Shown here: positions 17,066-26,470 of the stretch, piece by piece | Position numbering within the stretch: position 1 is the first letter of the stretch | Layout: every line of letters starts with the position of its first letter | Source of the DNA: Streptomyces chrestomyceticus JCM 4735 | GTDB taxonomy: Bacteria > Actinomycetota > Actinomycetes > Streptomycetales > Streptomycetaceae | Direction of reading: 5' to 3' | Assembly (NCBI RefSeq): GCF_003865135.1 | Contig: NZ_BHZC01000001.1 | Location: 3,162,001 to 3,226,000, forward strand | DNA: 64,000 nucleotides | The notes under the pieces: model-generated | Database searches by the model: none | What the model was told of the DNA's origin: nothing | Seen by the model: only the letters and a program-made list of their open reading frames with translations | Position numbers and translations under genes: made by a program

Positions 17066-20000
17066 TCGCGTGCCTCCTCGACAACGTGGCTCTGTCCCGG
17101 GGCCCCCGCTCCGTCGGTGTCCGTCTGTGGGATGGTCTGCTCCGCTGTGCGTTCCGCGACCTCGGCCTCGACGTCGCGCCGGCCGTCCCGCGCCCCCTGC
17201 TGGAAGCCGCCGAGCCGGGCCCGCAAAGCCTCGGCGTTGACCGCCGCGCTGCCGGCGCGGGGGGTGGCGGGCGGCTTCTGCGCCACGATGCGCGGTGTGC
17301 GCTTGGGCAGGCCCTGGTCGGTCAGCCGGGGCTTGCGCGGCGCGTCGGCGCTCCCGTCGCCGGCGGGTGCGGCACCGGGCCGGGCGTGCTCGCCGGTTCC
17401 GGTGGTGTACGTGCCGGGGCCGCCGGTCGTGGCCGAGGCGGGGGCGCCGGAAGGTGTCCCGCCGGGCGCCTGGGGCGCCGTTTCCGCGGGCCGGTCGTGC
17501 TCCGCGGTCTCCTTGGCGTACGGGCCGGGCGACTGCGGGCCGTACGGGCTCGCCGGGGCCGCCGGGGCGTCGTCCGCCACGGGGCCGTCATCCGCGGTGG
17601 TGCCTGCGGGCGCCTCGGGACCGGTGGGTGCGTCGGTGCCGGCCGGCGCCTCGGGCGCCGCCGCCTCCACCGCGCGCTCCGCCGCCTCGACCAGGGGGTC
17701 GTCCGCGTTCGTACCCGCGTGCGTGTCCGTCTCCGCGGACGTCCGCCCGGTGTCCGTGCCGCCCTGCTCCAGGCGCGGCAGCCGCGTCTGGAGCGTGTTG
17801 GAGTTGGCCTCGGCGACCGAGCCGGGCAGGCTCTGGACGGCCTCGCCGGGCATCGGGGGAGCGACGGTCCCCGGCGCGGGGCGGGGGGGCAGGATGGCGG
17901 CGGGCAGCACGACGACGGCCGTGATCCCGCCCTGCTTCTGGTCGCGTAGCTGTACGCGCACACCGTGGCGCGCGGCGAGCCGTACGACGACGTACAGGCC
18001 GAGGCCGAGCGTCTCGTCCGCCGTGTCCAGGCTGTCGTCGCTCCCGGTCGCGTCCGCGAGGCGTTCGTTCAGCTCCGCCAGCCGTTCCGCGGTCATCCCT
18101 ATGCCCTCGTCCTGCACGGAGAGCATGACCTCGCCGCTCTCCAGCAGCCAGCCGGACAGCTCGACATGGGCGTCCGGCGGGGAGAACGCGGTGGCGTTGT
18201 CCAGGAGTTCCGCGACGAGGTGGCTGATGTCGTCGGCGGCGAACCCGGCGACCTGGGAGTGCGGCGGCAGCGACTGGACGCGCACCCGCTCGTACCGCTC
18301 GATCTCACTGATCGAGGCGCGCAGCACGTCCAGCAGCGGCACCGGCCCCGGCTGCCCGGCGCTGTGCTCCGTACCGGCCAGGACCAGCAGGTTCTCGCTG
18401 TTGCGCCGCATCCGGGCGGCGAAGTGGTCCAGCTTGAAGAGGGTTTCCAGGCGTTCCGGGTCCTGCTCCTTCTGCTCCAGCGACTCGATGACGGTGAGCT
18501 GGCGCTCGACGAGGTTCAGGGTGCGCAGCGCGAGGTTGACGAACCGGCCGTGCACGCCGGTACGCAGGGCCGCCATCCGCGCGGTGAGGTCCGCGACCTC
18601 CTGGCGCAGCGACTCCCGCTCCTCCTGGAGCACCTCGCGCTCGGCGGCGAGCCGCTTGCGCCCGCCGACCAGCCGGGCGCGTTCGCCCTCCAGTTCGGCG
18701 GCCCGGCGGGTGGCCTCGCCCACCTGGGCGTGCAGGGCGTTGACGGACCGTACGGCGTCGGCGAACTCGTCGTTGCGGCCCTTGAAGGTGACCGGCGGCT
18801 CGCCCGCCGGGTCGGCCGCCACCCGTCCGGCGCCCAGCCGCAGCGCTGCGAGCGGCCGGGTCACCGAGCGCCATGCGGAGATGCTGGCGCCGACCGCCAG
18901 CAGCAGGCAGACGCCGACCAGGGCGATACGGATCTCCATCGCCGTCACGTCGTCGTCGCGCAGCGCGCCCAGCCGGTCGATGTCGGCGGTGGCCATCGAC
19001 GCCTCGACGCCGCGCATCAGGCCGATGCGGGCGGTGAGCGCGGTCTTCACGCGTGCGCTGCTCAGCCGCTGGTCGTCGGCGTCCAGGCGGGGCTGGTCGG
19101 TGAGCTTGGCGAGGTAGCTGTCGGCGGTGTTGACCTCGCCGCCGTTGACGGTGCGGTCGTAGGCGTCCCGGGCCTTGGTGCTCGCGGACTGCTTGAAGGC
19201 GGCCAGCGCGGCCTGTTCACGGACGTACGCCTGCTGTGCGGCGGCGGTCAGCTTGGCCTGCGGGCCGCCGGCGGCGAGGGCCGGGACGAGCAGGGCGCGG
19301 GTCGCGGCGGCCTGGTCGGTGGCGCGGCCGAGCTGCGGCAGGGCCCGTACGTCCGGGGCGACGTCGCTCGCGCGGGCGGGCAGACCGCCGGCGATGGCGT
19401 CGGAGAGCGCGCCGAGCGCTTGGACGGCGGCCGTGTAGGCGTCGAAGGTCTCGGTGACCGGGCCCGGCCCGGAGAGCGCCTTCTGCCGGGTCTGCGGCAG
19501 TGCGGCGAGGAGCTTGTCGGCCGCCCGGTACGTCTCGGTGGCACCGGCGGCGCCGTGGGACGCGGCCCGCAGTTCGGCGATCTGGCGGTCCACCCGGGCC
19601 CGCTGGGCCTCGGAGAGCCCGGCGCCGCCGTTCTTGGCGGAGCGTCCGCCCGCGACGTACTCGGTCATCGCGTCGCGCTCGTCGGCGAGGGAGTGCGCGA
19701 GGGTGACCGCGTGCGCGTTCAGGCCGGCCAGGTCGACCAGTTGCTGGGAGTCGTGGACGTCGTCCAGGGCGGAGACGACGGCGGGCGCGCCGGCCCCGAG
19801 GACGGCGAGCGCGGCGACGGCCACGGCGCCGACGAGCCGGTTGCGCACGCGCGCGCGGCGGCCGGTCGGGACGGAGGCGGGAACAGGGGCAGGGGTCGCC
19901 GGGGTCTTCTTCGGGGTGCTCTTGGGGTTGTTCTCGGGGGCGCGCGCGGGGACGGCCGCTCCGGTCAGGGTGTCGGCAGCGGGAGGCGTCGTGGCCGCAC

Positions 20001-20220
20001 CGGAAGGCACACCGGTGCCCTGAGGCGCACCGATCCCCGGCGGCACACCGGGTCCAGGAGGCGCACCGGCGCCCGGAGGCACACTGCCCCCCGCAGACGC
20101 ACCGGTCCCCGGCGGCACGCCCGGTCCCGTGCCCGGCGCCGTACCCGAAAACGAACCGGCCGGTGATCCCGGCCCGACCGCGCCGTCCCGAAGCCGCTTC
20201 TTCCGCACCGCTGCTCGCAT
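17062..20220 (-). CDS. cvnA: Conservon sensor histidine-kinase-like protein CvnA
   Basis: A protein of about 1052 residues. After a Pro/Gly-rich cytoplasmic leader come two membrane helices flanking an extracellular region of roughly 280 residues (nitrate/nitrite-sensor-like), a HAMP-like segment, a long coiled coil with two-helix dimerisation features, and a GHKL ATPase domain with N-box HLVAELLDNATAFSPP. The C-terminal 300 residues are disordered and rich in Ala, Pro and Thr. A classical phospho-acceptor H-box is not obvious, as in other CvnA proteins. ATG 20220 gives the family-like MRAAVRKKRLRDG start; its ribosome site is weak. It is the first gene of cvnABCD. Confidence 0.9.
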   Translation of the reverse strand: MRAAVRKKRLRDGAVGPGSPAGSFSGTAPGTGPGVPPGTGASAGGSVPPGAGAPPGPGVPPGIGAPQGTGVPSGAATTPPAADTLTGAAVPARAPENNPKSTPKKTPATPAPVPASVPTGRRARVRNRLVGAVAVAALAVLGAGAPAVVSALDDVHDSQQLVDLAGLNAHAVTLAHSLADERDAMTEYVAGGRSAKNGGAGLSEAQRARVDRQIAELRAASHGAAGATETYRAADKLLAALPQTRQKALSGPGPVTETFDAYTAAVQALGALSDAIAGGLPARASDVAPDVRALPQLGRATDQAAATRALLVPALAAGGPQAKLTAAAQQAYVREQAALAAFKQSASTKARDAYDRTVNGGEVNTADSYLAKLTDQPRLDADDQRLSSARVKTALTARIGLMRGVEASMATADIDRLGALRDDDVTAMEIRIALVGVCLLLAVGASISAWRSVTRPLAALRLGAGRVAADPAGEPPVTFKGRNDEFADAVRSVNALHAQVGEATRRAAELEGERARLVGGRKRLAAEREVLQEERESLRQEVADLTARMAALRTGVHGRFVNLALRTLNLVERQLTVIESLEQKEQDPERLETLFKLDHFAARMRRNSENLLVLAGTEHSAGQPGPVPLLDVLRASISEIERYERVRVQSLPPHSQVAGFAADDISHLVAELLDNATAFSPPDAHVELSGWLLESGEVMLSVQDEGIGMTAERLAELNERLADATGSDDSLDTADETLGLGLYVVVRLAARHGVRVQLRDQKQGGITAVVVLPAAILPPRPAPGTVAPPMPGEAVQSLPGSVAEANSNTLQTRLPRLEQGGTDTGRTSAETDTHAGTNADDPLVEAAERAVEAAAPEAPAGTDAPTGPEAPAGTTADDGPVADDAPAAPASPYGPQSPGPYAKETAEHDRPAETAPQAPGGTPSGAPASATTGGPGTYTTGTGEHARPGAAPAGDGSADAPRKPRLTDQGLPKRTPRIVAQKPPATPRAGSAAVNAEALRARLGGFQQGARDGRRDVEAEVAERTAEQTIPQTDTDGAGAPGQSHVVEEARD

Positions 20221-20680
20221 TCCTGTCTCGCCTGCCCACACCGTGTGGTCCCGCGGACCCGGTCGCTCTCGCTCGCGGCGCGTACCTGTGCGAAGACCGC
20301 AGCAATTCACACGTCCGCGAGGGAAGCAGCCCGGCTCTGCGCGTCGCGACGAGTGGCCTGGCGCCTCCCATGATCCGGGCCACGACCATTCCACCGGCAT
20401 CGCGCAGCGGCCCGGCAACGTACACCCGGCCACTCGAATGAGTGAACATCAATCGGAAGTTGACCATCAACTTCCGATCATGGCCGCCCCGGGATGCAAC
20501 CTCGCGCAACCCCCGAGCGGGTTTGGAGAACCGTGCGGCGCCTGGAAAGATGCCCGCCCGCATCCCGGCAGACCGCGATTTTCAGCCCCGCCGTACGCCT
20601 CTGACCTGCTGATACTCGCCGGAGCCCGGCGAAGTCCGCACACTGCGGGAAACCGGACGCGCTGCGGCAGACTGGCCGCC
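20221..20680. promoter_or_regulatory. Divergent regulatory region with a perfect 12-bp inverted repeat
   Basis: The gap lies between leftward cvnA and a rightward PP2C-like gene. ATCGGAAGTTGA (20452-20463) and its perfect complement TCAACTTCCGAT (20467-20478) are separated by only CCA. A smaller repeat CACTC-GAAT-GAGTG lies immediately to the left (20431-20444). Either could be an operator or an RNA hairpin. The remainder shows no gene. Confidence 0.6.
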
Positions 20681-21526
20681 ATGCGCATCGAACTGGCCAC
20701 CGAGCCGGGAGACCCCCAACACCCGAACGAGGACTACGCGTCCGTCGCCCTGCCCGCCTCCGGCCAGGGCGGAGTCATGGTCCTGCTGGACGGCGTGACC
20801 CCGCCCCCGGACGGGACCGGCTGCCCGCACGGGGTGCCGTGGTACACCGCGCGCCTCGGGGGCGCGATGCTCGAACTGTCCGGTTCATTCCGGGATATGA
20901 CGCTCCCTGAGGCGCTGTCGGCCGCCATCTCCCGGACGGCTGAAGTTCACCGGTCGACCTGTGACCTTTCTCACCCCCGCACACCACAGGCAACCGCCGT
21001 GGCCGTCCGGTGGTCGCCGGTCACCGTCGAGTACCTGGTCCTGTCCGATTCCGTCCTGCTCGCCGAGCATCCGGACGGTACGGTACGGCCCATTCTGGAC
21101 ACCCGCCTCGACGAACTGCCGCCCGCCGTGCAGGCCCTGCGCGAGACCGTACGGGCCCTGCCGCGCGGCTCCGCCGAACGCGCCGCCGCAGGCCGCGAGT
21201 ACGGAGCGGCCGTGGAGGCGCTGCGCAACGCCGAGGGCGGGTTCTTCACCGCGGCGGCCGACCCGGCGGTGGCGGCGCGCGCGGTCACCGGCTCCCTCCC
21301 GCGCGCCGAAGTACGAGCGCTGGCCGCGCTCAGTGACGGCGCGTCACGGTGGGTCGAGGTCTTCGGCGAGGGTTCGTGGGCGGACTGCCTCGCGGTGGTG
21401 CGCAAGGAGGGACCGCAGGCGCTGGTCGACCGGGTGCGGGCGCTGGAGGACGCCGACCCGGACGGCGCGCGCTTCCCGCGCGGCAAGTCCCGGGACGACG
21501 CGACGGTGGTGCTGGTCGAGCCGTGA
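20681..21526 (+). CDS. PP2C-like protein phosphatase domain protein
   Basis: A 281-residue cytosolic protein with a divergent PP2C/SpoIIE pattern. The metal aspartates are suggested by HPNEDYA (about 16), VMVLLDGV (about 37), ALSDGAS and the terminal KSRDDATVVLVEP. It would dephosphorylate Ser/Thr on a protein partner, but the fold assignment rests on these scattered motifs. ATG 20681 has no Shine-Dalgarno and may be leaderless. It stands alone and divergent from cvnA. Confidence 0.7.
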   Translation: MRIELATEPGDPQHPNEDYASVALPASGQGGVMVLLDGVTPPPDGTGCPHGVPWYTARLGGAMLELSGSFRDMTLPEALSAAISRTAEVHRSTCDLSHPRTPQATAVAVRWSPVTVEYLVLSDSVLLAEHPDGTVRPILDTRLDELPPAVQALRETVRALPRGSAERAAAGREYGAAVEALRNAEGGFFTAAADPAVAARAVTGSLPRAEVRALAALSDGASRWVEVFGEGSWADCLAVVRKEGPQALVDRVRALEDADPDGARFPRGKSRDDATVVLVEP

Positions 21527-21633
21527 TCCGGGCGGGCGGGGCGGCAGTTGCCGGCGGGCCGGGCGCCGGTTGCCGTAACTCCGCCCGTACGGCTGGAAAG
21601 AGCCTGTCACGGCGGACGCCGCCCGGCCTAGCT

Positions 21634-21672
21634 TTGACCACGTGACCAGATTCGACATCCGGTCACGTGGTC
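21634..21672 (+). promoter_or_regulatory. TetR operator: perfect 12-bp inverted repeat
   Basis: GACCACGTGACC (21636-21647) and its exact reverse complement GGTCACGTGGTC (21661-21672) are separated by 13 bases. Each half itself has a CACGTG core. TTGACC at 21634-21639 is a plausible -35, and the ribosome site AGGAGGGG follows immediately. Binding here would block transcription of the downstream TetR-P450 pair, so autoregulation is expected. Confidence 0.75.
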
Positions 21673-21682
21673 AGGAGGGGCC

Positions 21683-22393
21683 GTGGAAGCCGACGAACGC
21701 GCGGAACGGGGCGAACGCGTCCTGGACGCCGCATGCGAGCTGCTGCTCGCCTGGGGCTACCGTCGCGTGACCGCCGACGAGATCGCCCGCCGGGCGGACG
21801 TCGGCAAGGGCACGGTCTACCTGCACTGGAAGAACAAGGACGCGCTGCTGCTGGCCGTGGTGCTCCGCGCCAAGGCGGCCGACCACCGCAGGCAGTTGGA
21901 CCGGATGCGGGCCGACCACCGCTGCATTCTGCCCAGCCGGGCGCTGCGCGGGTCCCTCCTGGACTTCATGGACGACCCGGTGCTGCGCGCCCTCTACCTC
22001 GACGACTCCGACATCCTCGGGCGCCTCAACGACATCGCCAAGAAGGAACTCGTGGAACTGGTGGAGGCGAGCCACGAGACGCTGCGCTCGCAGTTGACCA
22101 CCCTGCGCGCCCACGGCCTGGTGCGCGAAGACCTGAGCGTCGACCAGCAGATGTACGTCTGCATGGCGACGGTCACCGGTTACGTCCAGGCCGAGGTGCT
22201 GCTTCCCGACCGCGCCCCGGGCGCCCCGGAGGAGCGGGCCGACCTGCTGTGCCACACGGTCCGCACCGCGCTGGAGCCGCCCGGCGACCCCGACCCGGAG
22301 GCCGTCGCCGCGGCGGCCCCCGCCGTCATCACGCGCTACGCGCGTCTGGAGGAGCTGAGCCGGCAGGAAGTACGGCGCCAGCTCCGCCCGTGA
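21683..22393 (+). CDS. TetR-family regulator of the adjacent P450
   Basis: A 236-residue protein with a standard TetR HTH at about 12-58 (VTADEIARRADVGKGTVYLHWKN spans the recognition helix) and a helical effector domain. GTG 21683 sits 4 bases after AGGAGGGG. It is encoded 35 bases upstream of a P450 and downstream of a 12-bp inverted repeat, so it probably represses its own operon. The inducer may be the P450 substrate. Confidence 0.88.
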   Translation: MEADERAERGERVLDAACELLLAWGYRRVTADEIARRADVGKGTVYLHWKNKDALLLAVVLRAKAADHRRQLDRMRADHRCILPSRALRGSLLDFMDDPVLRALYLDDSDILGRLNDIAKKELVELVEASHETLRSQLTTLRAHGLVREDLSVDQQMYVCMATVTGYVQAEVLLPDRAPGAPEERADLLCHTVRTALEPPGDPDPEAVAAAAPAVITRYARLEELSRQEVRRQLRP

Positions 22394-22428
22394 CCCTCGG
22401 TCACGCCTGATCAGGAGGAGAACGCACG

Positions 22429-23841
22429 ATGACCACATCGCCCACCGAGTCCCGGGCGGCCACCCCGCCCGACTCCACCGCCTCCCCCTCGACCGCTTCC
22501 GCCCCGGCCACCACCCCTTCGGCCGCCGCCTCTCCGGACACCACCGACCGCACCACGCTCCCCTCCTACGTCGGCCTCCACCCGGGCGAGCCGAACCTGA
22601 TGGAACCGGAGCTGCTGGAGAACCCGTACACCGGCTACGGCACGCTGCGCGAGCAGGCCCCGCTCGTCCGCGCCCGGTTCATCGACGACTCGCCCATCTG
22701 GCTGGTGACCCGCTTCGACGTGGTGCGCGAGGTGATGCGTGACCAGCGGTTCGTCAACAACCCGACCCTGGTGCCCGGCATCGGCGCGGACAAGGACCCG
22801 CGTGCCCGGCTGATCGAGCTGTTCGGCATCCCCGAGGACCTGGCCCCGTACCTCACCGACAACATCCTCACCAGCGACCCGCCGGACCACACCCGGCTGC
22901 GCCGCCTGGTCTCCCGCGCCTTCACCGCACGCCGTATCCAGGACCTGCGGCCGCGCGTCGAGCGGATCACCGACGAGCTGCTGGAACGGCTGCCGGACCA
23001 TGCCGAGGACGGCGTCGTCGACCTCGTCGAGCACTTCGCCTACCCGCTGCCCATCACGGTCATCTGCGAGCTGGTCGGCATCGACGAGGAGGATCGGGCG
23101 CTGTGGCGGCGGTTCGGCGCCGACCTCGCCTCGCTGAACCCCAAGCGCATCGGCGCCACCATGCCGGAGATGATCTCGCACATCCACGAGCTGATCGACG
23201 AACGGCGCGCGGCCCTGCGGGACGACCTGCTCAGCGGGCTCATCCGGGCGCAGGACGACGACGGCGGCCGGCTGAGCGACGTCGAGATGGTCACCCTGGT
23301 CCTGACCCTGGTACTGGCCGGTCACGAGACCACCGCCCACCTCATCAGCAACGGCACCCTCGCCCTGCTCACCCACCCCGACCAGCGGCGGCTGATCGAC
23401 GAGGACCCGGCGCTGCTGCCGCGCGCGGTCCACGAGCTGATGCGCTGGTGCGGGCCGATCCAGGCCACCCAGCTTCGGTACGCCCTGGAGGACACCGAGG
23501 TGGCCGGAGTCCAGGTCCGCCAGGGCGAGGCCCTGATGTTCAGCCTCGTCGCGGCCAACCACGACCCGCGCCACTACACCGGGCCGGAGCGGCTCGACCT
23601 GACGCGGCAGCCGGCCGGCCGCGCCGAGGACCACGTCGGCTTCGGCCACGGCATGCACTACTGCCTGGGTGCCTCACTCGCCCGGCAGGAGGCCGAGGTG
23701 GCCTACGGGAAGCTGCTCACCCGCTACCCGGACCTGGCGCTCGCCCTCACCCCGGAACAGTTGGAGGACCAGGAACGCCTGCGGCAGCCCGGCACCTGGC
23801 GCCTGCGACGGCTGCCGCTGAGGCTGCACGCGCAGAGCTGA
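22429..23841 (+). CDS. Cytochrome P450
   Basis: A 470-residue soluble P450 with a 45-residue Thr/Ala/Pro-rich leader. Key motifs are all present: I-helix AGHETT at 297-302, K-helix ExxR at 336-339, and haem loop FGHGMHYCLG with thiolate Cys412. AGGAGGAG lies 9 bases before ATG 22429. It is the second gene of a TetR-P450 unit. No ferredoxin or reductase gene is nearby, so electrons must come from elsewhere. The substrate cannot be inferred; induction by a small molecule through the TetR partner suggests detoxification or tailoring. Confidence 0.92.
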   Translation: MTTSPTESRAATPPDSTASPSTASAPATTPSAAASPDTTDRTTLPSYVGLHPGEPNLMEPELLENPYTGYGTLREQAPLVRARFIDDSPIWLVTRFDVVREVMRDQRFVNNPTLVPGIGADKDPRARLIELFGIPEDLAPYLTDNILTSDPPDHTRLRRLVSRAFTARRIQDLRPRVERITDELLERLPDHAEDGVVDLVEHFAYPLPITVICELVGIDEEDRALWRRFGADLASLNPKRIGATMPEMISHIHELIDERRAALRDDLLSGLIRAQDDDGGRLSDVEMVTLVLTLVLAGHETTAHLISNGTLALLTHPDQRRLIDEDPALLPRAVHELMRWCGPIQATQLRYALEDTEVAGVQVRQGEALMFSLVAANHDPRHYTGPERLDLTRQPAGRAEDHVGFGHGMHYCLGASLARQEAEVAYGKLLTRYPDLALALTPEQLEDQERLRQPGTWRLRRLPLRLHAQS

Positions 23842-24000
23842 CCCGTACGGGGAAAGTGGAGAACTGATCCGTACGGGGTCCGTACGGGAGCCTGTACGGC
23901 GAGCCCCGTACGCGCTGCCGGCCGTCCGCGGAGGAGGCGGCCGTCACGGATGACCGCCCGGGAGCCGGTGCGCACGCCCGCAGGGGCCGCGCGCCGGCTC

Positions 24001-24540
24001 TCAGCCGTTGCCGCCCTTCCCGCTCCGCTCGCCCCTGGCGGCCGCCCCGCACCCCTCTTCCGCGTCCTGCTCCGCGTTCAACCGGTGGAGCAGGCGCGCC
24101 AGTTCCGCGACCTCGCGCCGGTCCCAGGAGGCGAGCCGCCGCGCGTACTGGGCGCGGCGGCTGTTGCGTACCCGGCCGAACCGGTCGTGCCCCTCGTCGG
24201 TGAGCCGGACCAGCACGGCCCGCCCGTCGGCCGGGTCCGGCTCGCGGTCGATCAGCCCGAGGTCCTCCAGGGCGCGCAGTTGCCGGCTCATGGTCGCCTT
24301 GCCCACGCCGAAGTATCCGGCGAGTTCGGTGGCCCGCTGCTGCCCCGCGTCGGCGAGTCGGACGAGCAGGCCGTACGCGGCCGCCTCCAGCTCCGGGTGC
24401 ACCTCCCGGGCCAGCTCGCCGGAGGTGGCCCGGGCGCGGCGCAGGAAGACCGCCAGCTCCCGCTCCAGGGAGAGGAACACCTGGTCCACACCACCGGGTT
24501 CGTCCGTCCCTGCCACACTGTCGGCTCTGGTGTCGTGCAC
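24001..24540 (-). CDS. MarR-family transcriptional regulator
   Basis: A 179-residue winged-helix regulator. The HTH spans QRATELAGYFGVGKATMSRQ and the wing contains the family signature EPDPADGRAVLVRLTDEG. Flanking helices form the dimer interface; the C-terminus is Gly-rich and basic. GTG 24540 is preceded by GGGAGAGGG. It is convergent with the P450 gene and divergent from the lysozyme gene, which is a possible target. Confidence 0.88.
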   Translation of the reverse strand: MHDTRADSVAGTDEPGGVDQVFLSLERELAVFLRRARATSGELAREVHPELEAAAYGLLVRLADAGQQRATELAGYFGVGKATMSRQLRALEDLGLIDREPDPADGRAVLVRLTDEGHDRFGRVRNSRRAQYARRLASWDRREVAELARLLHRLNAEQDAEEGCGAAARGERSGKGGNG

Positions 24541-24829
24541 GTCGGCGCCCTCTCCCGCTTTCCGTACCGTGAAAGTTTCCTGCGGCGGCGGCCGAAGCCG
24601 CAGCTTGTCCAGTATTTCGCAGGATTAGACCAACGGAAGCCCGGCTCCCCTCTTTGCCCGCCGCATCTACGCGCGTACCGTCGTCGGCACGTTCTTGGCA
24701 TGACCACACCACACCGCCCGGTACGGCCACGCCACTCCCCTCGTCCCGCCCCGCGCGCCCCGCGGCGCGCCGTGGCCCGCCCGGCCGGTCCCCCCTCAGG
24801 TCAGTTCACCGAGATCCTCGGAGGCACGT
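24541..24829. other. Divergent intergenic region, MarR gene and lysozyme gene
   Basis: The 289-base gap is AT-richer at 24565-24640 (gaaagtttcc, agtatttcgcaggatt) and should hold promoters for both genes. I see no clear MarR palindrome and no additional gene. Confidence 0.35.
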
Positions 24830-25687
24830 ATGCCCGTGCACAGATCCGGCCGCCCCGCCGTCCGCCGCCCGCGCTCCTTCGCGGCCCTGGCGTGGACGTT
24901 CCTCACCGTCGCCGCCCTCCTCCTCGGACTGCCGGGCACCGCCGGCGCCGCCCCGTACGGCGCCGCCCCCGAACCCGCCCACCCCGGCCTGGACTGGGCC
25001 GGCTCCCAGGTCGCCCGCCACGAGGGCGACGCGCCGGGCGAGGCGCCGCCGCCCACCCTCGCCTCCGTCGAAGGCGTCGACGTCAGCAGCCACAACGGCG
25101 ACGTCCCGTGGCAGACCCTCTGGAACGCCGGAGTCCGCTTCGCCTACGTCAAAGCCACCGAATCCACCAGCTACACCAACCCCTACTTCGCGCAGCAGTA
25201 CAACGGCTCCTACAACGTCGGCATGATCCGCGGCGCGTACCACTTCGCCACCCCGGACACCTCCAGCGGCGCCGCCCAGGCCAATTACTTCGTGGACCAC
25301 GGCGGCGGCTGGTCCCGGGACGGCCGCACCCTGCCCGGCGCCCTCGACATGGAGTACAACCCGTACGGCGCCACCTGCTACGGCAAGAGCGCGGCCGCCC
25401 TGATCAACTGGATCAAAGACTTCTTCGCCACCTACAAGGCACGCACCGGCCGCGACGCCCTCATCTACACCTCCACCAACTGGTGGAAACAGTGCACCGG
25501 CAACTACGCGGGCTTCGGCTCCGTGAACCCCCTGTGGATCCCCCGCTACGGCTCCTCGGCCGGCGAACTCCCGGCAGGCTGGGACTTCCACACCGTCTGG
25601 CAGTACACGTCGTCGGGCGCCACGGTCGGCGACCGGAACCGGTTCAACGGGTCGTACGACCGGTTGCAGGCGCTGGCGAACGGGTGA
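24830..25687 (+). CDS. Secreted GH25 lysozyme (N,O-acetylmuramidase type)
   Basis: A 285-residue protein with a Sec signal peptide (cleavage near AGA-AP at 40) and one GH25 domain. The domain starts EGVDVSSHNG (Asp84) and carries the catalytic pair in ALDMEYN (Asp173, Glu175). It hydrolyses the MurNAc-GlcNAc bond of peptidoglycan and resembles the secreted Streptomyces lysozymes cellosyl and SCO5284-type proteins as I recall them. No binding module is attached. GGAGG lies 5 bases before ATG 24830. Confidence 0.92.
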   Translation: MPVHRSGRPAVRRPRSFAALAWTFLTVAALLLGLPGTAGAAPYGAAPEPAHPGLDWAGSQVARHEGDAPGEAPPPTLASVEGVDVSSHNGDVPWQTLWNAGVRFAYVKATESTSYTNPYFAQQYNGSYNVGMIRGAYHFATPDTSSGAAQANYFVDHGGGWSRDGRTLPGALDMEYNPYGATCYGKSAAALINWIKDFFATYKARTGRDALIYTSTNWWKQCTGNYAGFGSVNPLWIPRYGSSAGELPAGWDFHTVWQYTSSGATVGDRNRFNGSYDRLQALANG

Positions 25688-25743
25688 GACGCCGACGGGT
25701 CCCGGCAGCGCGGGGGCGCCGGGGCCCGGATCGGCTTGCGTCG

Positions 25744-26343
25744 TCACCTCCGGTCGAAGTCCGACGTCTCCAGCGTCAGGCCGACGGCCGTTCCGGTCAG
25801 GTCCACCGGGGCACCGAAGTCGAGGGTCAGGTAGTCCTGGTACTTCCCGTCCTTGGGCAGCGCGTAGCGATGCCACCTGCCCGAGTAGGGGTCGACGATG
25901 AGGTAGACCGGGACCTCGGCCACTGCGTAGGCATCCAGCTTGGGGCCGTAGTCGTTGTGCGAGGTGCCCCGGGAGATGACCTCGGCGACGAATTCGACGT
26001 CCTGGTACCGCCATCGTCCCTTGTCGTCCTTCTCCGCTCCGTCCCGCAGCGCGACCACGTCGCAAGCGAAGCCGTTGAGGCCGCCGGGGAAGTCGAAGCG
26101 CACATCCGACTTGATCCTCTTCCTCGGGTACTTCGTGCGTAATTGTTCGACGATCCCCAGGATGATGTCCCAGTGGTTGTCCCGCTGCGGCGACATGACG
26201 ACGGCCCCCTCGACGATCTCTGCTTTCCAGCCCTCGGGGACGGGCATCTGCTCCAGCTGGTCGAACATCTCGTCCAGGCTGAGCTCGTCGCTGTCGGCCA
26301 TCTCGATCTCGATCCTGTTGTCGGTCAGCTCGATGGTCATCAT
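25744..26343 (-). CDS. Uma2-family (DUF820) putative endonuclease
   Basis: A 199-residue protein with the Uma2 PD-(D/E)XK-like core: WKAEIVEGAVVMSP, CDVVALRDG (Asp), VEFVAEVISRGTSHND (Glu) and PKLDAYAVAEVPVYLIVDP (Lys). Such proteins are abundant in actinobacteria and cyanobacteria, and their biological substrate is unproven. GGGGAGGAGC precedes the double ATG at 26343. It is convergent with the lysozyme gene. Confidence 0.85.
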   Translation of the reverse strand: MMTIELTDNRIEIEMADSDELSLDEMFDQLEQMPVPEGWKAEIVEGAVVMSPQRDNHWDIILGIVEQLRTKYPRKRIKSDVRFDFPGGLNGFACDVVALRDGAEKDDKGRWRYQDVEFVAEVISRGTSHNDYGPKLDAYAVAEVPVYLIVDPYSGRWHRYALPKDGKYQDYLTLDFGAPVDLTGTAVGLTLETSDFDRR

Positions 26344-26415
26344 GCGCTCCTCCCCACCGCCGCGAAGTGCGGGCAGTCGCGCAGTACAACGATACGCACG
26401 GTGACCGGGACACGC

Positions 26416-26453
26416 GCGGCCCGGAGCCCCCCTGTGAGGGGACTCCGGGCCGC
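26416..26453 (-). terminator. Terminator hairpin downstream of lon
   Basis: Perfect 11-base arms GCGGCCCGGAG (26416-26426) and CTCCGGGCCGC (26443-26453) enclose a second short stem of C and G runs. It begins 17 bases after the lon stop in the direction of lon transcription. No U-run is present. Confidence 0.75.
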
Positions 26454-26470
26454 TGGGCCGGCCGCGTCCG

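Noticed and set aside
16502..19117. 871-codon plus-strand open frame over the conservon
   Set aside because: Runs antisense to cvnA, cvnB and cvnC, all of which have recognised domains and overlapping start/stop codons.
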